This document shows positions 9,393 through 19,166 of a stretch of DNA of 64,000 nucleotides, one piece after another (within the stretch, counting starts at the first letter, position 1; each line of letters begins with the position of its first letter). Location: positions 62,001 to 126,000 of the forward strand of contig CAIXZH010000101.1 in assembly GCA_903923905.1 (NCBI GenBank), in the 5' to 3' direction. Below the pieces are notes generated by a model. That model did no database searches, had not been told where the DNA came from, and saw only the letters and a program-made list of their open reading frames with translations. This DNA is from an uncultured Bacteroidia bacterium. GTDB taxonomy: Bacteria; Bacteroidota; Bacteroidia; Bacteroidales; Prolixibacteraceae. The position numbers and the translations under genes were made by a program.

Positions 9393-9908
9393 ATGATAAA
9401 AAAGTCGTTGGAAAATGCGTTGAATGAGCAAATCAATGCTGAATTTCATTCTGCGTATATTTACTTGTCGATGTCTTCCTATTTTTTGTCTGTAGGTCTT
9501 GGCGGTTATGCCAACTGGATGCGCGTTCAGTATCAGGAAGAGCTGGCCCACGCAACCCGTTTTTTTGATTATGTAAATGAACGTGGCGGCAGGGTCAAAC
9601 TGTCTCCTATTCAGGAAGTTCAGGTCGATTTTACGGGAATCGTTGATGCATTCGAAAAGACTCTTGAGCATGAACAGGTCGTTACTGGCATGATTGATCA
9701 CCTGATGGATCTTGCCATTCAGGAGAGTGACCATGCTACAAAAAGCTTTTTACAATGGTTTGTCGATGAACAGGTTGAAGAGGAGGCGAATGTCGAACAG
9801 ATTTTGAATAATCTCAGGCTGATTAATGGTGAAGGCCAGGGATTGTTGATGATGGATCGCGAAATGCAGACACGCGTATTTGTTAATCCCTTTTCAGCCA
9901 AAGCCTGA
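9393..9908 (+). CDS. ftnA: Ferritin (non-heme iron storage)
   Basis: A 171-residue bacterial ferritin that forms a 24-mer shell, oxidises Fe(II) at a diiron site and stores the mineral. Ferroxidase ligands are visible as Glu in NEQINAEFHSAYIYLSMSSYF (helix A), the E-x-x-H pair in EELAHATRFFDYVNERGG (helix B), and Glu/Gln in FVDEQVEEEANVEQIL (helix C/D). There is no heme-ligand methionine context typical of bacterioferritin. It is followed by its own intrinsic terminator. The leader contains TAAATTTG (9350-9357), a possible -7 box, but the matching upstream TTG is only 17 bp away. Confidence 0.95.
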   Translation: MIKKSLENALNEQINAEFHSAYIYLSMSSYFLSVGLGGYANWMRVQYQEELAHATRFFDYVNERGGRVKLSPIQEVQVDFTGIVDAFEKTLEHEQVVTGMIDHLMDLAIQESDHATKSFLQWFVDEQVEEEANVEQILNNLRLINGEGQGLLMMDREMQTRVFVNPFSAKA

Positions 9909-10001
9909 GATTAATTGATAATGTATTAATTGTTAATGATTGTTCAGAGTTGTTACGCTGATTTTGATCAGTTGATAAACCGGATAACAATAAATTTAAA
10001 G

Positions 10002-10031
10002 GAGTAGGTTTGTAAGGCCTGCTCTTTTTTT
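10002..10031 (+). terminator. Intrinsic terminator of ferritin
   Basis: GAGTAGG (10002-10008) pairs with CCTGCTC (10018-10024, one G-U pair) and is followed directly by seven T. This is a textbook rho-independent terminator. Confidence 0.8.
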
Positions 10032-10048
10032 GATTAATACTGATTAAG

Positions 10049-10155
10049 CATTAACACTTATTATCCATTAACACTTATTATCCATTAACACTTATTATTC
10101 ATTAACCATTATTCATTAACCATTATTCATTAACCATTATTCATTAACCATTAAT
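10049..10155. repeat. Compound tandem repeat upstream of secA (3 x 17 bp then 4 x 14 bp)
   Basis: Three tandem 17-bp units (CATTAACACTTATTATC, the third ending in T) at 10049-10099 pass directly into four 14-bp units (CATTAACCATTATT, the last with changes) at 10100-10155. The two units share CATTAAC and TTATT, so the 14-mer looks like a 3-bp deletion derivative of the 17-mer. There are no spacers, so it is not a CRISPR array. It ends about 40 bp before the secA -7 box. Confidence 0.85.
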
Positions 10156-10168
10156 CATTGCTTAAAGA

Positions 10169-10200
10169 TTTCGGTACTTTCAACTTTTGAGTTACCTTTG
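10169..10200 (+). promoter_or_regulatory. Predicted promoter for secA
   Basis: TACCTTTG (10193-10200) fits TAnnTTTG exactly. The -33 position holds TTTC (10169-10172), a partial match 20 bp upstream. The predicted leader is about 35-40 nt. Confidence 0.45.
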
Positions 10201-10244
10201 TAGCAGAATGTTTATTTCAGATATTAATCATACAAGATAAGATA

Positions 10245-13200
10245 ATGTCATTTTTAAATACGGTACTTTCGAGTTTTTTCGGAAACAAATCTCAAAAGGA
10301 TATTAAGGAGTTAACACCTGTATTGTTGAAGGTTAAACAGGAATATTTAAGGTTTCCAGGTCTTAGCAATGATGAATTAAGAGCGGAGTCTGCACGGCTA
10401 AGAGGCAAGATTCATGATTATATCAAAGCAGAAGAGGATGAGATCGCCTCACTCAAAGAAAGCGCTGAAAGTGGGGAACTGCCTCTTGAAGAGGGTGAAA
10501 AGCTTTACGATCGGGTTGATAAACTTGAGGAAATCATTCTTAAAAAGATTGAGGAGGTTTTGGATGAAGTGCTTCCGGTTGCTTTTGCAATCGTTAAAGA
10601 CACCGCGCGAAGGTTTATGGAGAATGAGACTATTGTGGTCACAGCAAATGATTTTGACCGGGACCTTTCAATAACGAAGGATTTTGTCTCGATTGAAGGT
10701 GACAAGGCTATTTATAAGAATGAATGGGTTGCCGGAGGTTCTGTCCAGAAATGGAACATGTTACATTATGATGTTCAGCTTATTGGAGGTATCGTCCTCC
10801 ATACCGGAAAGATCTCGGAAATGGGAACAGGCGAAGGAAAGACCCTTGTGGCTACTTTGCCGGTATTTTTGAACGCTTTGGCTGGCAGGGGAGTCCACCT
10901 GGTAACAGTCAATGATTATTTGGCTAAACGTGACTCGGAATGGATGGGCCCAATTTATCAGTTCCATGGTATTTCGGTTGATTGTATTGACAAGCATCAG
11001 CCCAATTCAACCGAACGCCGGTTGGCCTATGAGGCAGATATTACCTTTGGTACAAATAACGAATTTGGGTTTGATTACCTGCGTGATAATATGGCTGTAA
11101 GTCCTTCTGACCTGGTTCAAAGGAAACACCATTACGCTATTGTGGATGAAGTTGACTCGGTATTGATCGATGATGCCCGTACCCCGCTTATTATTTCCGG
11201 ACCGATCCCAAAGGGTGAAAACCAACTGTTTGACGAACTTAAGGCTCCCGTTGAACGCCTGGTGAAAGCACAGCGCGATCTGGTGGGACAATATCTTGTT
11301 GAAGCCAAAAAGAAAATCGGATCGTCCAACTCCAAGGAGTCAGAAGAGGGGTCACTGGCCCTTTTCAGAGCGTACAAGGGACTTCCAAAACATAAACCAT
11401 TGATCAGGTTCCTGAGTGAAGAGGGAAATAAGGCCAAAATGCTCAAGATCGAAAACTACTACATGCAGGACAACAACAAAAACATGTATGTAGCAACCGA
11501 TCCACTCTTTTTTGTAATTGAAGAGAAATTAAATTCAATTGAATTAACGGACAACGGGATCGAAATTCTCTCGAAAGATAATGAAGACAGCGGATTCTTT
11601 GTCCTTCCCGATGTGGGAGCTGAAATTGCAGATATTCAAAACAATAAAAGTCTCTCAGAGGCTGATGGCCTGGAACAGAAAGACCTGCTTTTGCAAAATT
11701 TTGCGGTTAAGTCTGAGCGCGTACACACTGTAAATCAGCTATTAAAGGCTTATACCATGTTCGAGAAAGATGTGGAATATGTCCTGATTGATGGTAAAGT
11801 CAAGATAGTTGACGAACAGACCGGTCGTATCATGGAAGGGCGTCGCTACTCCGATGGATTGCATCAGGCAATTGAAGCCAAGGAACGGGTTAAAATTGAG
11901 GATGCCACCCAAACTTTTGCTACCATAACCTTACAGAATTACTTCCGAATGTATCATAAGCTGTCGGGTATGACCGGAACAGCGGAAACGGAAGCCGGTG
12001 AACTCTGGGATATCTATAAACTGGAGGTCGTTGTGATACCCACTAACCAACCGGTGATCCGGAAAGATTTTGAAGATCTTGTTTACAAGACAAAAAAAGA
12101 GAAATACAACGCTATTATTGACGAGATTGTCAAACTCAATAAGAAAGGGCAACCTATGCTTGTGGGTACAACCTCAGTCGAGATCTCGGAATTACTGAGC
12201 AGGATGCTGCAAATGCGTGGGATCAAACATCAGGTGCTGAATGCCAAACTCCACCAGCGTGAGGCAGATATCGTTGCCGAAGCTGGTAAACTGGGCATGG
12301 TGACCATTGCAACCAACATGGCTGGTCGTGGAACTGACATCAAATTAACCCCTGAAACACGCGATTTGGGAGGTCTGGCCATTATCGGAACAGAAAGGCA
12401 TGAATCACGCCGTGTTGACCGTCAGTTGCGCGGACGTTCAGGACGACAGGGTGACCCGGGTTCTTCTCAGTTCTTCGTCTCTCTGGAGGATGATCTGATG
12501 CGACTCTTCTCCTCAGACCGGATTGTTCGGATCATGGATAAACTTGGGCTGAAAGATGGCGAAGTGATTCAGCACTCCATGATAACCAATGCCATCGAAC
12601 GTGCACAGAAAAAGGTAGAGGAGAATAACTTCGGTATTCGTAAACGTTTGCTCGAATACGATGATGTGATGAATTCCCAACGCGAAGTGATCTATAAAAA
12701 ACGACGCCATGCTTTATTTGGAGAACGGATCGATGTTGATATTCTGAATATGATCTTCGACATGAGCGATACGATTACTGCAGAACATCAGCAAAATGGG
12801 AAAGAGGGATTCGAAGATTTCAGATTGGATCTCATCCGGTCATTATCACTCGATACCCCGGTTTCTGAAAGCGAATTTGTCGGACTTAAAGCCGATGAAA
12901 TCAGTGATAAAATTTACCATGCTGCAATTGGAAACTTTACCCGCCGGTCACAGGCAATTTCCAAACAGGCAATGCCGGTAATCAAAAATGTTTTCGAGAC
13001 CAAATCGCACATTTACAATAATATAGTTGTTCCTATCACCGATGGATTAAGGTTGTTCAATATCATTACCAATCTGGAAAAAGCCTATAAGACTCATGGG
13101 CAGGATCTGGTTAAATCTTACGAAAAACAGGTAATTCTGGCAACCATAGACGAGCATTGGAAAGAAAACCTTCGCGAATTGGATGAGTTGCGTACCTCGG

Positions 13201-13559
13201 TGCAGAATGCGTCCTACGAACAGAAAGATCCCCTATTAATTTACAAGCTCGAATCATTCAACCTCTTTAAGGCAATGATGGAACGGATTAACAAGGGAGT
13301 AGTTTCCACCCTGATGAAAGGACAAATCCCGATCAGTGATGCTGAAGAGGTCCGTGAAGCGCCTGCCGTACGTCATAATGCCGACCGGTCAAGGTATCGC
13401 GAAGAGAAGAGCGACGCATCGGGAGCTTCATCCGGGAAACAACCTGAAGAGAAACATGTTCAACAGGTTCGCGTTACCCCTAAGGTTGGACGAAATGAAC
13501 CCTGTCCTTGCGGAAGCGGGAAAAAATTTAAAAATTGTCACGGTCACGGACTTGAATAG
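10245..13559 (+). CDS. secA: Preprotein translocase ATPase SecA
   Basis: Motor ATPase that drives unfolded preproteins through SecYEG at the inner membrane. Motifs seen: Walker A MGTGEGKT (193-200), DEAD-type DEVD (301-304) inside [20 protein letters not shown], the preprotein cross-linking domain, the second ATPase-fold motifs [10 protein letters not shown] and [14 protein letters not shown], and the C-terminal zinc-binding tail with Cys1087, Cys1089, Cys1098 and His1099 ([14 protein letters not shown]). The 1104-residue length, longer than E. coli SecA (901), is usual for Bacteroidota and reflects insertions in the N-terminal half. It is followed by lgt and lspA on the same strand at short spacing. 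Confidence 0.98.
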   Translation: MSFLNTVLSSFFGNKSQKDIKELTPVLLKVKQEYLRFPGLSNDELRAESARLRGKIHDYIKAEEDEIASLKESAESGELPLEEGEKLYDRVDKLEEIILKKIEEVLDEVLPVAFAIVKDTARRFMENETIVVTANDFDRDLSITKDFVSIEGDKAIYKNEWVAGGSVQKWNMLHYDVQLIGGIVLHTGKISEMGTGEGKTLVATLPVFLNALAGRGVHLVTVNDYLAKRDSEWMGPIYQFHGISVDCIDKHQPNSTERRLAYEADITFGTNNEFGFDYLRDNMAVSPSDLVQRKHHYAIVDEVDSVLIDDARTPLIISGPIPKGENQLFDELKAPVERLVKAQRDLVGQYLVEAKKKIGSSNSKESEEGSLALFRAYKGLPKHKPLIRFLSEEGNKAKMLKIENYYMQDNNKNMYVATDPLFFVIEEKLNSIELTDNGIEILSKDNEDSGFFVLPDVGAEIADIQNNKSLSEADGLEQKDLLLQNFAVKSERVHTVNQLLKAYTMFEKDVEYVLIDGKVKIVDEQTGRIMEGRRYSDGLHQAIEAKERVKIEDATQTFATITLQNYFRMYHKLSGMTGTAETEAGELWDIYKLEVVVIPTNQPVIRKDFEDLVYKTKKEKYNAIIDEIVKLNKKGQPMLVGTTSVEISELLSRMLQMRGIKHQVLNAKLHQREADIVAEAGKLGMVTIATNMAGRGTDIKLTPETRDLGGLAIIGTERHESRRVDRQLRGRSGRQGDPGSSQFFVSLEDDLMRLFSSDRIVRIMDKLGLKDGEVIQHSMITNAIERAQKKVEENNFGIRKRLLEYDDVMNSQREVIYKKRRHALFGERIDVDILNMIFDMSDTITAEHQQNGKEGFEDFRLDLIRSLSLDTPVSESEFVGLKADEISDKIYHAAIGNFTRRSQAISKQAMPVIKNVFETKSHIYNNIVVPITDGLRLFNIITNLEKAYKTHGQDLVKSYEKQVILATIDEHWKENLRELDELRTSVQNASYEQKDPLLIYKLESFNLFKAMMERINKGVVSTLMKGQIPISDAEEVREAPAVRHNADRSRYREEKSDASGASSGKQPEEKHVQQVRVTPKVGRNEPCPCGSGKKFKNCHGHGLE

Positions 13560-13596
13560 ACTTGTTTATTAGTTAAGCACTGAAAATGATCTTCTT

Positions 13597-14451
13597 ATGA
13601 ACTTACTTTTATCCATTCACTGGAATGCCAATCCGGAATTATTTAGTTTGGGTCCAATATCCGTACGCTGGTATGGATTGATGTTTGCAATGGGCTTCCT
13701 CTTCGGATTTTCCATTCTGACCCGGATGTTTAAATATGAAGGTTCTGATCCGATTTGGGTTGAAAAGCTCTTTGTTTATGTCATTATTGCAACCATTGTC
13801 GGAGCAAGGCTCGGCCATGTTTTATTCTATGGCTGGGCTTATTATTCACAACCACAACATCTGATCGAAATATTTCTCCCGATTGCCAAAGTGGATGGCG
13901 CTTATAAATTCGTTGGATTTCAAGGACTTGCCAGTCATGGAGGGGCTTTTGGAATAATTTTGGCTGTTTGGTTATTCTCCAAAAGGGTCACAAAGCGTCC
14001 AGTATTATGGACACTGGACCGATTGATTGTTCCAATTGCATTGGTAGGTGCAATGATCCGTACCGGAAATCTGATGAATTCCGAAATCTACGGTGTTGCC
14101 ACCAACTTACCATGGGGATTTATTTTTGAACGAAATAACGAAACCATAGCCAAACACCCCACAATGATTTATGAAGCGGTCTGCTATTTGATAACTTTTG
14201 GAATATTAATGTATTGCTATTACAAGAAGAAAGATTTCAAGGATCGCACCGGATTTCTGACCGGGGTATTCTTTATCGGAATGTTTTTGACCAGGTTTTT
14301 AATCGAGTTTATCAAGGAGAATCAGGAGGCTTTTGAATCGGGTATGGCCCTGAATATGGGTCAGATTTTAAGTATTCCTTTTGTTTTAGCGGGTATTTGG
14401 CTGATCTATCATGCGCTTACTCATCCTCCCGTCTTTTACAATTCCAAATAA
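13597..14451 (+). CDS. lgt: Prolipoprotein diacylglyceryl transferase Lgt
   Basis: Inner-membrane enzyme that transfers diacylglycerol from phosphatidylglycerol to the lipobox cysteine of prolipoproteins, the first step of lipoprotein maturation. About seven membrane segments are visible. Family motifs are GARLGHVLFYGW, the essential-histidine segment GLASHGGAFGI, and the Lgt signature GAMIRTGNLMNSEIYG. The length of 284 residues is normal. It starts 37 bp after secA, and lspA, the next enzyme in the same pathway, begins 30 bp after it, so the order follows secretion, lipidation and signal cleavage. Confidence 0.97.
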   Translation: MNLLLSIHWNANPELFSLGPISVRWYGLMFAMGFLFGFSILTRMFKYEGSDPIWVEKLFVYVIIATIVGARLGHVLFYGWAYYSQPQHLIEIFLPIAKVDGAYKFVGFQGLASHGGAFGIILAVWLFSKRVTKRPVLWTLDRLIVPIALVGAMIRTGNLMNSEIYGVATNLPWGFIFERNNETIAKHPTMIYEAVCYLITFGILMYCYYKKKDFKDRTGFLTGVFFIGMFLTRFLIEFIKENQEAFESGMALNMGQILSIPFVLAGIWLIYHALTHPPVFYNSK

Positions 14452-14481
14452 AGTTGGCTCTACCATACTATTGGATAACAA

Positions 14482-15018
14482 ATGGATATCAAAAAAAGCA
14501 TAATTAAATTCCTGATTCTGATAGTAATCCTGGTTTCAGGATGTTCTTTGGATCTGAAAACAAAAGAGGTTGCAAAAATCGCCCTAAAGGAGCATTCGAT
14601 TTCAGTTATAACTAATTATTTCGATCTGAGATACGTTGAAAATAGCGCTATTGCCTTCGGGTTATTGGAGGGTATTTCCAAAAATATCCGGATACCTTTA
14701 ATCTTTTTACTGACTATTTCCGCAACTTTTCTGGGCTTTTATGTGATATGGAGAATGCGGATGTTAAAATTCAGATTTCTTCTTCCATTTTTTATTATCA
14801 TTGGAGGTGCTTATGGGAATATCGTTGATCGGCTTTTGAATGGATATGTAACTGATTTTTTCCTTCTTCATTATTCCACCCGATATTATTTCTATGTTTT
14901 TAATGTTGCCGATGTCCTTGTCAATATTGGGGTTATCCTCATAATTCTTCAATGGAAGGATTTTAAAAGGGTGTTTAACGAGATTTTTCCCTCAGGCGAA
15001 GTGGTCAAAACAGAATAA
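14482..15018 (+). CDS. lspA: Signal peptidase II (lipoprotein signal peptidase)
   Basis: Membrane aspartyl protease that removes the signal peptide from lipidated prolipoproteins. Four membrane segments are visible. The two catalytic-aspartate motifs are present: GNIVDRLLNGYVTDFF and FNVADVLVNIGV. N-terminal family residues D-x-x-T-K (LDLKTK) and N-x-A-x-A-F-G (NSAIAFG) are also seen. The first membrane helix ends in LVSGCSLD, a sequence that looks like a lipobox, so automated tools may miscall this protein as a lipoprotein. The other motifs make LspA the better call. It is downstream of lgt, probably in one transcript. Confidence 0.93.
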   Translation: MDIKKSIIKFLILIVILVSGCSLDLKTKEVAKIALKEHSISVITNYFDLRYVENSAIAFGLLEGISKNIRIPLIFLLTISATFLGFYVIWRMRMLKFRFLLPFFIIIGGAYGNIVDRLLNGYVTDFFLLHYSTRYYFYVFNVADVLVNIGVILIILQWKDFKRVFNEIFPSGEVVKTE

Positions 15019-15178
15019 TATCAAAACCAATTGCTCTGATATTTTGGGTGCGTTGCACCTTCTATACCTATTTTCTTAGAACCTACTGCCTCGTCCTGAT
15101 TTTTATTTACTTTTTCTGTAACCCAATTTCAGGACTAGACAACTAGACACAATGGCGCGCTGCATCTCTATCTCTCCA

Positions 15179-18097
15179 TCATTCCTTCATCGCTCCATAC
15201 ATTATCTCTATGGGGTGTACCGCCGTTCTACCTGTCCCGTCTTTAATCTGATGCCGGCAGCTGGTTCCTGATGTGGCGATAATCACTGACATTGCACTTT
15301 TGCGGACTTCCGGGAAAAGTACCAACTCGCCAATCTGCATGGAAAGCTCGTAATGCTCTTTCTCGTATCCGAAAGATCCTGCCATTCCGCAACATCCTGT
15401 TTTTAATTCCTGCACGATGTAATTCTCTGGTAAAGAAAGCATTTGCCTGGTCGAAAGTGATGAGGCGATTGCTTTTTGCTGACAATGGGTATGGAGTCTG
15501 ATCTCCCGCTTATCCCTGGTAAAGAGTTCGGATGTAATATTTCCTTTCTCCATTTCACGGACAAAAAATTCATCAAATAGCAGGGCATTTTTGCCAAGTT
15601 CGATCGCAGCTTCCTTCAGGGAGGCATCCACTAAATCAGGATATTCATCGCGAAAAGTCAGAAGTGTTGATGGTTCAATTCCGATTAGTGGGGTGTCTGA
15701 GGTGATAAGATCCTTTAAAAGTTTTAAATTTTCAGTCGCAATATTTTTTGCTTTTCGCACCAACCCTTTTGAGAGGAATGTACGGCTGCTTTCCCGATGT
15801 TTTGGAATAACGACTTCATATCCCAGAGTATTAAGGAGCAGGATCGCCTTAATGCCTATGTGAGATTCCTGGTAATTGGTGAATTCATCGGCAAACAGAT
15901 AAACTTTCCCTTTAATCCCGTGTTTTACCGGGCTATTGGAAGCCCAGCTGGTAAGACTCTGAACCGAATAGTGTGGTATTTTACGTTTAGGATGAAAGCC
16001 AACCATTTTACTGAACCATCCCTTACTGAGGAGAAAGTTAGTAAACGGATTCATAGCAATCGCCAGCTTTCCAAGCTTTGGTAACCATGCAACAAGCAAT
16101 GCTCTTAAAGGAGTTCCGTTTTCGTCGTAATACTGTTGCAAAAATTCTGATTTTATCTTTGCCATATCCACATTCGAAGGGCATTCTCCTTTGCACCCCT
16201 TGCACGAAATACAAAGATCAAGTACCTTATAAATTTCTTTCTGAATCAACGGCTTTTCTCTGTTTGAATGATGCATGTACTCCCTCAGGATGTTGGCCCG
16301 TGCACGTGTTGATTTATCTTCATCGCGTGTTGCCATATAAGTCGGGCACATCGTACCTCCGATGATTTCCGATTTTCTGCAGTCTCCCGATCCGTTGCAT
16401 TGCTCAACTGCTCTCAGAAACCCATAGGTTGAGGAAAAATCAATTGAAGTCGGAATTTCAGGATAACGGTTTGAAACTTCAAACCGAAGGTTCTGCGTAA
16501 TAGGGGGAACATCGGTTATTTTTCCGGGATTCAATACATTCCAAGGATCCCAGACCTGTTTAATCTCCTTAAACAGGTTATAGATCTCTTCCCCAAACAT
16601 AAATGGAATAAACGATCCACGTAAACGGCCATCACCATGTTCTCCTGACAGGGAACCTCTGTGTTTTTTTACAAGAACAGCAACATCCTGAGCCAGTGAA
16701 GCGTAAACTAATTGGTCTTCAGCTGTTTTAAGATTCAAAAGGGGACGTAGGTGCAATTCACCAACCGCAATATGCGCGTAATAAACGCAATTAAGGCCAT
16801 ACTTCTCTATTATCTTCTTAAAATCAGCAATGTAGGCAGGAAGTCTGGCTGGTGCCACAGCAGTATCTTCAATAACAGTTGTACTTCGTTTATCCCCTGG
16901 GATATTGGATAAAAGCCCTAACCCGGCAGTGCGCAATTCCCACACTTTTTTAATCTGATCGTCTCCGAAAATCAGGGGGAAATGATAACCATAACCTGCT
17001 TGGGTCAGCTCCATAACCATATAGGCATAGGATTCCTCAATGGACTCACGGGTATCTGCGGCAAATTCAATCATTAGAATTGCCTTGGGATCACCTTCAA
17101 TGAAAAAACGGTTTTCACGCTGCGAAAGACTCTCTTTAGTGCAATTCATAATGATATCATCCATCAGTTCGATTGCGAAAGGATGATGTTTTAATACAAG
17201 GATGTTGGCGTAAAGAGCCTCCTCAAGAGATGAAAAATGAGCCGGAACAACACATTTAACCTTAGGTGGCAGGGGGATAAGATTCAATTTCAGGGAAGTG
17301 GTGAATGCAAGCGTCCCTTCGGAGCCTGCAAGAAGTTTTGCGAAATTAAACGGAACTCCATTGCCGGTAAAAGGATCTGTGTCGAGCAAAAAATCGACCG
17401 CATACCCCATATTCCGGCGTGAAACGGCTGGTTCAGGATAAACCTCCCGGATTTCATTGCGGGTTATTTCACTTGAAAGGGCTGATTTAATCTGCTGGTA
17501 AATCTTTGTTTCCAACTTTAGGGGATCTGATTCGCATTTCTTGTTGAATTCTGCCCCCGAAAGAGGACCAAAAGTTACTTCAGACCCGTCAGAGAGAATG
17601 GTCTCAACCTCAAGAATATGTTCACGCACGCTTCCATAGATTAGTGATCGGAGGCCGCATGAATTATTTCCAAGCATTCCGCCTAACCTGCAGCGGTTGC
17701 TGGTTGAGGTTTCCGGACCAAATTGCAATCCATAAGGTTTGAGGTAGATATTTAGTTCTGCGAGGTTAACCCCCGGTTCAACGATAATCCATTTTTCTTC
17801 CTTGTTGAATTCGATAATCCGATCCATATATTTGGAAATGTCAATCACAATTCCGGCCCCTACAACCTGGCCGGCCAGCGAAGTTCCTGCCCCGCGCGGG
17901 ATCACGGAAGTTTGATGCTCACGGGCAAAAACCAGAACCTTTTTAACATCTTCCTTATTCCTGGGAAGTACAACCGCCAGTGGAAGTTCACGGTAGGAGG
18001 ATGCATCGGTGGAATAGATTATCCGGTGGGTCTTGTCACTATATAATTCACCGTCAATTGACTGTGAAAGCTTTTCGAATAAAAGGATGTTTTTCAT
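15179..18097 (-). CDS. FAD-linked oxidase with Fe-S and CCG domains (YdiJ/D-2-hydroxyacid dehydrogenase family)
   Basis: A 972-residue fusion that oxidises a D-2-hydroxyacid (D-lactate or D-2-hydroxyglutarate are the known substrates of relatives) and passes electrons through iron-sulfur clusters. Order: N-terminal PCMH-type FAD-binding domain (PRGAGTSLAGQVVG, LGNNSCGLRSLIYGSV), FAD-oxidase C domain (GEHGDGRLRG), a ferredoxin-like region (CNGSGDCRKSEIIGGTMCP and CISCKGCKGECP), then CCG-type domains (TGCCGMAGSFGYE) as in heterodisulfide reductase-like proteins. The ATG at 18095-18097 is chosen: the longer frame from 18139 would place its start codon inside the terminator hairpin of the upstream gene. 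It lies beside the lar genes, but on the opposite strand. Confidence 0.88.
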   Translation of the reverse strand: MKNILLFEKLSQSIDGELYSDKTHRIIYSTDASSYRELPLAVVLPRNKEDVKKVLVFAREHQTSVIPRGAGTSLAGQVVGAGIVIDISKYMDRIIEFNKEEKWIIVEPGVNLAELNIYLKPYGLQFGPETSTSNRCRLGGMLGNNSCGLRSLIYGSVREHILEVETILSDGSEVTFGPLSGAEFNKKCESDPLKLETKIYQQIKSALSSEITRNEIREVYPEPAVSRRNMGYAVDFLLDTDPFTGNGVPFNFAKLLAGSEGTLAFTTSLKLNLIPLPPKVKCVVPAHFSSLEEALYANILVLKHHPFAIELMDDIIMNCTKESLSQRENRFFIEGDPKAILMIEFAADTRESIEESYAYMVMELTQAGYGYHFPLIFGDDQIKKVWELRTAGLGLLSNIPGDKRSTTVIEDTAVAPARLPAYIADFKKIIEKYGLNCVYYAHIAVGELHLRPLLNLKTAEDQLVYASLAQDVAVLVKKHRGSLSGEHGDGRLRGSFIPFMFGEEIYNLFKEIKQVWDPWNVLNPGKITDVPPITQNLRFEVSNRYPEIPTSIDFSSTYGFLRAVEQCNGSGDCRKSEIIGGTMCPTYMATRDEDKSTRARANILREYMHHSNREKPLIQKEIYKVLDLCISCKGCKGECPSNVDMAKIKSEFLQQYYDENGTPLRALLVAWLPKLGKLAIAMNPFTNFLLSKGWFSKMVGFHPKRKIPHYSVQSLTSWASNSPVKHGIKGKVYLFADEFTNYQESHIGIKAILLLNTLGYEVVIPKHRESSRTFLSKGLVRKAKNIATENLKLLKDLITSDTPLIGIEPSTLLTFRDEYPDLVDASLKEAAIELGKNALLFDEFFVREMEKGNITSELFTRDKREIRLHTHCQQKAIASSLSTRQMLSLPENYIVQELKTGCCGMAGSFGYEKEHYELSMQIGELVLFPEVRKSAMSVIIATSGTSCRHQIKDGTGRTAVHPIEIMYGAMKE

Positions 18098-18127
18098 AAA
18101 AGACTCTAATTGCCCCCTAAAATACAA

Positions 18128-18160
18128 AAAATCCCTCACCGTTTTCGCGATGCGGGATTT
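18128..18160 (-). terminator. Intrinsic terminator of the OB-fold lipoprotein gene
   Basis: Read on the minus strand, AAATCCC (18160-18154) pairs with GGGATTT (18135-18129) with two further inner pairs, followed by a T-rich stretch. It sits between the lipoprotein stop (18195) and the dehydrogenase start (18097). Confidence 0.6.
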
Positions 18161-18194
18161 CTGTCCGATTCTTCTGAATTATACAACTCAGATC

Positions 18195-18905
18195 CTATGG
18201 AATCAGTTTGCCATTTTCAAGAATAATATCATACGAATATCCATATCCAAAATCTTTATTCACGGCAACAACACCTTCGATAGTTACAACATCTCCGATT
18301 TTGACCGTTGCATCCGTGGTAATGGTAAGATCAAAAGATCCGTTATAAGTGGTGCCGTCCTGAATGTGGACCCAATTTTTACCCATAATCTGTTGGTTGA
18401 ATTTAACAACCTCGCCCTTGATTTTGACCGGTTTCCCGGAATAGGAATCTTTTTTGGTATAAAGTTCAGCTATTGTAATTCCTCCTTTGGCCGGCGTCAC
18501 TTTTATCCCTTCTTTAGCTACCGGCGCTTGCTTGCCCTGCGGGGCGCTTGTACCTGCCGATTTTTGATTAGCTAAAATGGGTACCGAAGAAAACCTGGAG
18601 ACAAACCAAATGGATGGAAATGTTCTGTTTAATTCTTTGCTGGTGAAATTATTCATCTCAATGTTCGGCTCGTAATAAAAGATCTTACCCGCTTCAACTT
18701 CCTGTTTGGTAATGGCAATCCACGATTCTTTTCCATCTTCGGAAACACGAACGTAGGTGTAACTGGTCGATTGGATTACCTCCTGAGTGGTAATTTTATG
18801 TACATTGGGTGCCAGATTCTCATTGGGTTTATTGTTGGTGTTGGTTTGGCAAGAAGTGGCCAACATCAGCATAAGGGACAGAAAAAAGAAAGTATTTAAT
18901 CTCAT
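18195..18905 (-). CDS. Lipoprotein with C-terminal OB-fold domain
   Basis: A 236-residue exported lipoprotein of unknown function. Residues 1-19 form a lipoprotein signal ending at the cysteine in LMLATSC. The middle part, about 35-100, is not recognised. A Pro/Ala/Lys-rich linker follows, then an OB-fold-like domain (about 140-236: IAELYTKKDSYSGKPVKIKGEVVKF, WVHIQDGT, DLTITTDATVKIGDVVTIEGVVAVNKDFGYGY) like those in NrfJ/GW-type and nucleotide-binding-like OB proteins of Bacteroidota. A minus-strand TACTTTTG (18959-18952) about 45 bp upstream of the ATG fits the -7 consensus. It has its own terminator, so it is probably monocistronic. Confidence 0.75.
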   Translation of the reverse strand: MRLNTFFFLSLMLMLATSCQTNTNNKPNENLAPNVHKITTQEVIQSTSYTYVRVSEDGKESWIAITKQEVEAGKIFYYEPNIEMNNFTSKELNRTFPSIWFVSRFSSVPILANQKSAGTSAPQGKQAPVAKEGIKVTPAKGGITIAELYTKKDSYSGKPVKIKGEVVKFNQQIMGKNWVHIQDGTTYNGSFDLTITTDATVKIGDVVTIEGVVAVNKDFGYGYSYDIILENGKLIP

Positions 18906-19166
18906 TACTAATCGTCTTTAGTTGTTTTGAATAGGAATTTTTAATATTGCGCAAAAGTATTCATATTTTTAGAATTTGGTCAGAATTCAAAACAAAAACA
19001 GCGAATCAGACGTATTCTAATATATCTTTCCTCCTCACCTGTTCTTTGGTAATAATTTATAGCTTTACGCAGCAATACATACCGGAACAGTTGTGTCTAA
19101 TAAAGGTAACCGTTTTATTGGTTGAATTGTTTATTGAATAGAAATCAAAATGCATAAGAAGACCGA

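Larger units (their letters stand above)
9909..10244. other. 336-bp intergenic region between ferritin and secA
   Basis: No gene is seen. It contains the ferritin terminator (10002-10031), an A/T-rich tandem array made of two related unit lengths (10049-10155), and a likely secA promoter (10169-10200). Confidence 0.7.

Noticed and set aside
10049-10155. CRISPR-like array
   Set aside because: Units of 17 and 14 bp are directly adjacent with no unique spacers, and no cas genes are near.
18033-18575. 180-codon plus-strand frame as a gene
   Set aside because: It is antisense to the OB-fold lipoprotein and the terminator region; it has no recognisable domain or start signal.
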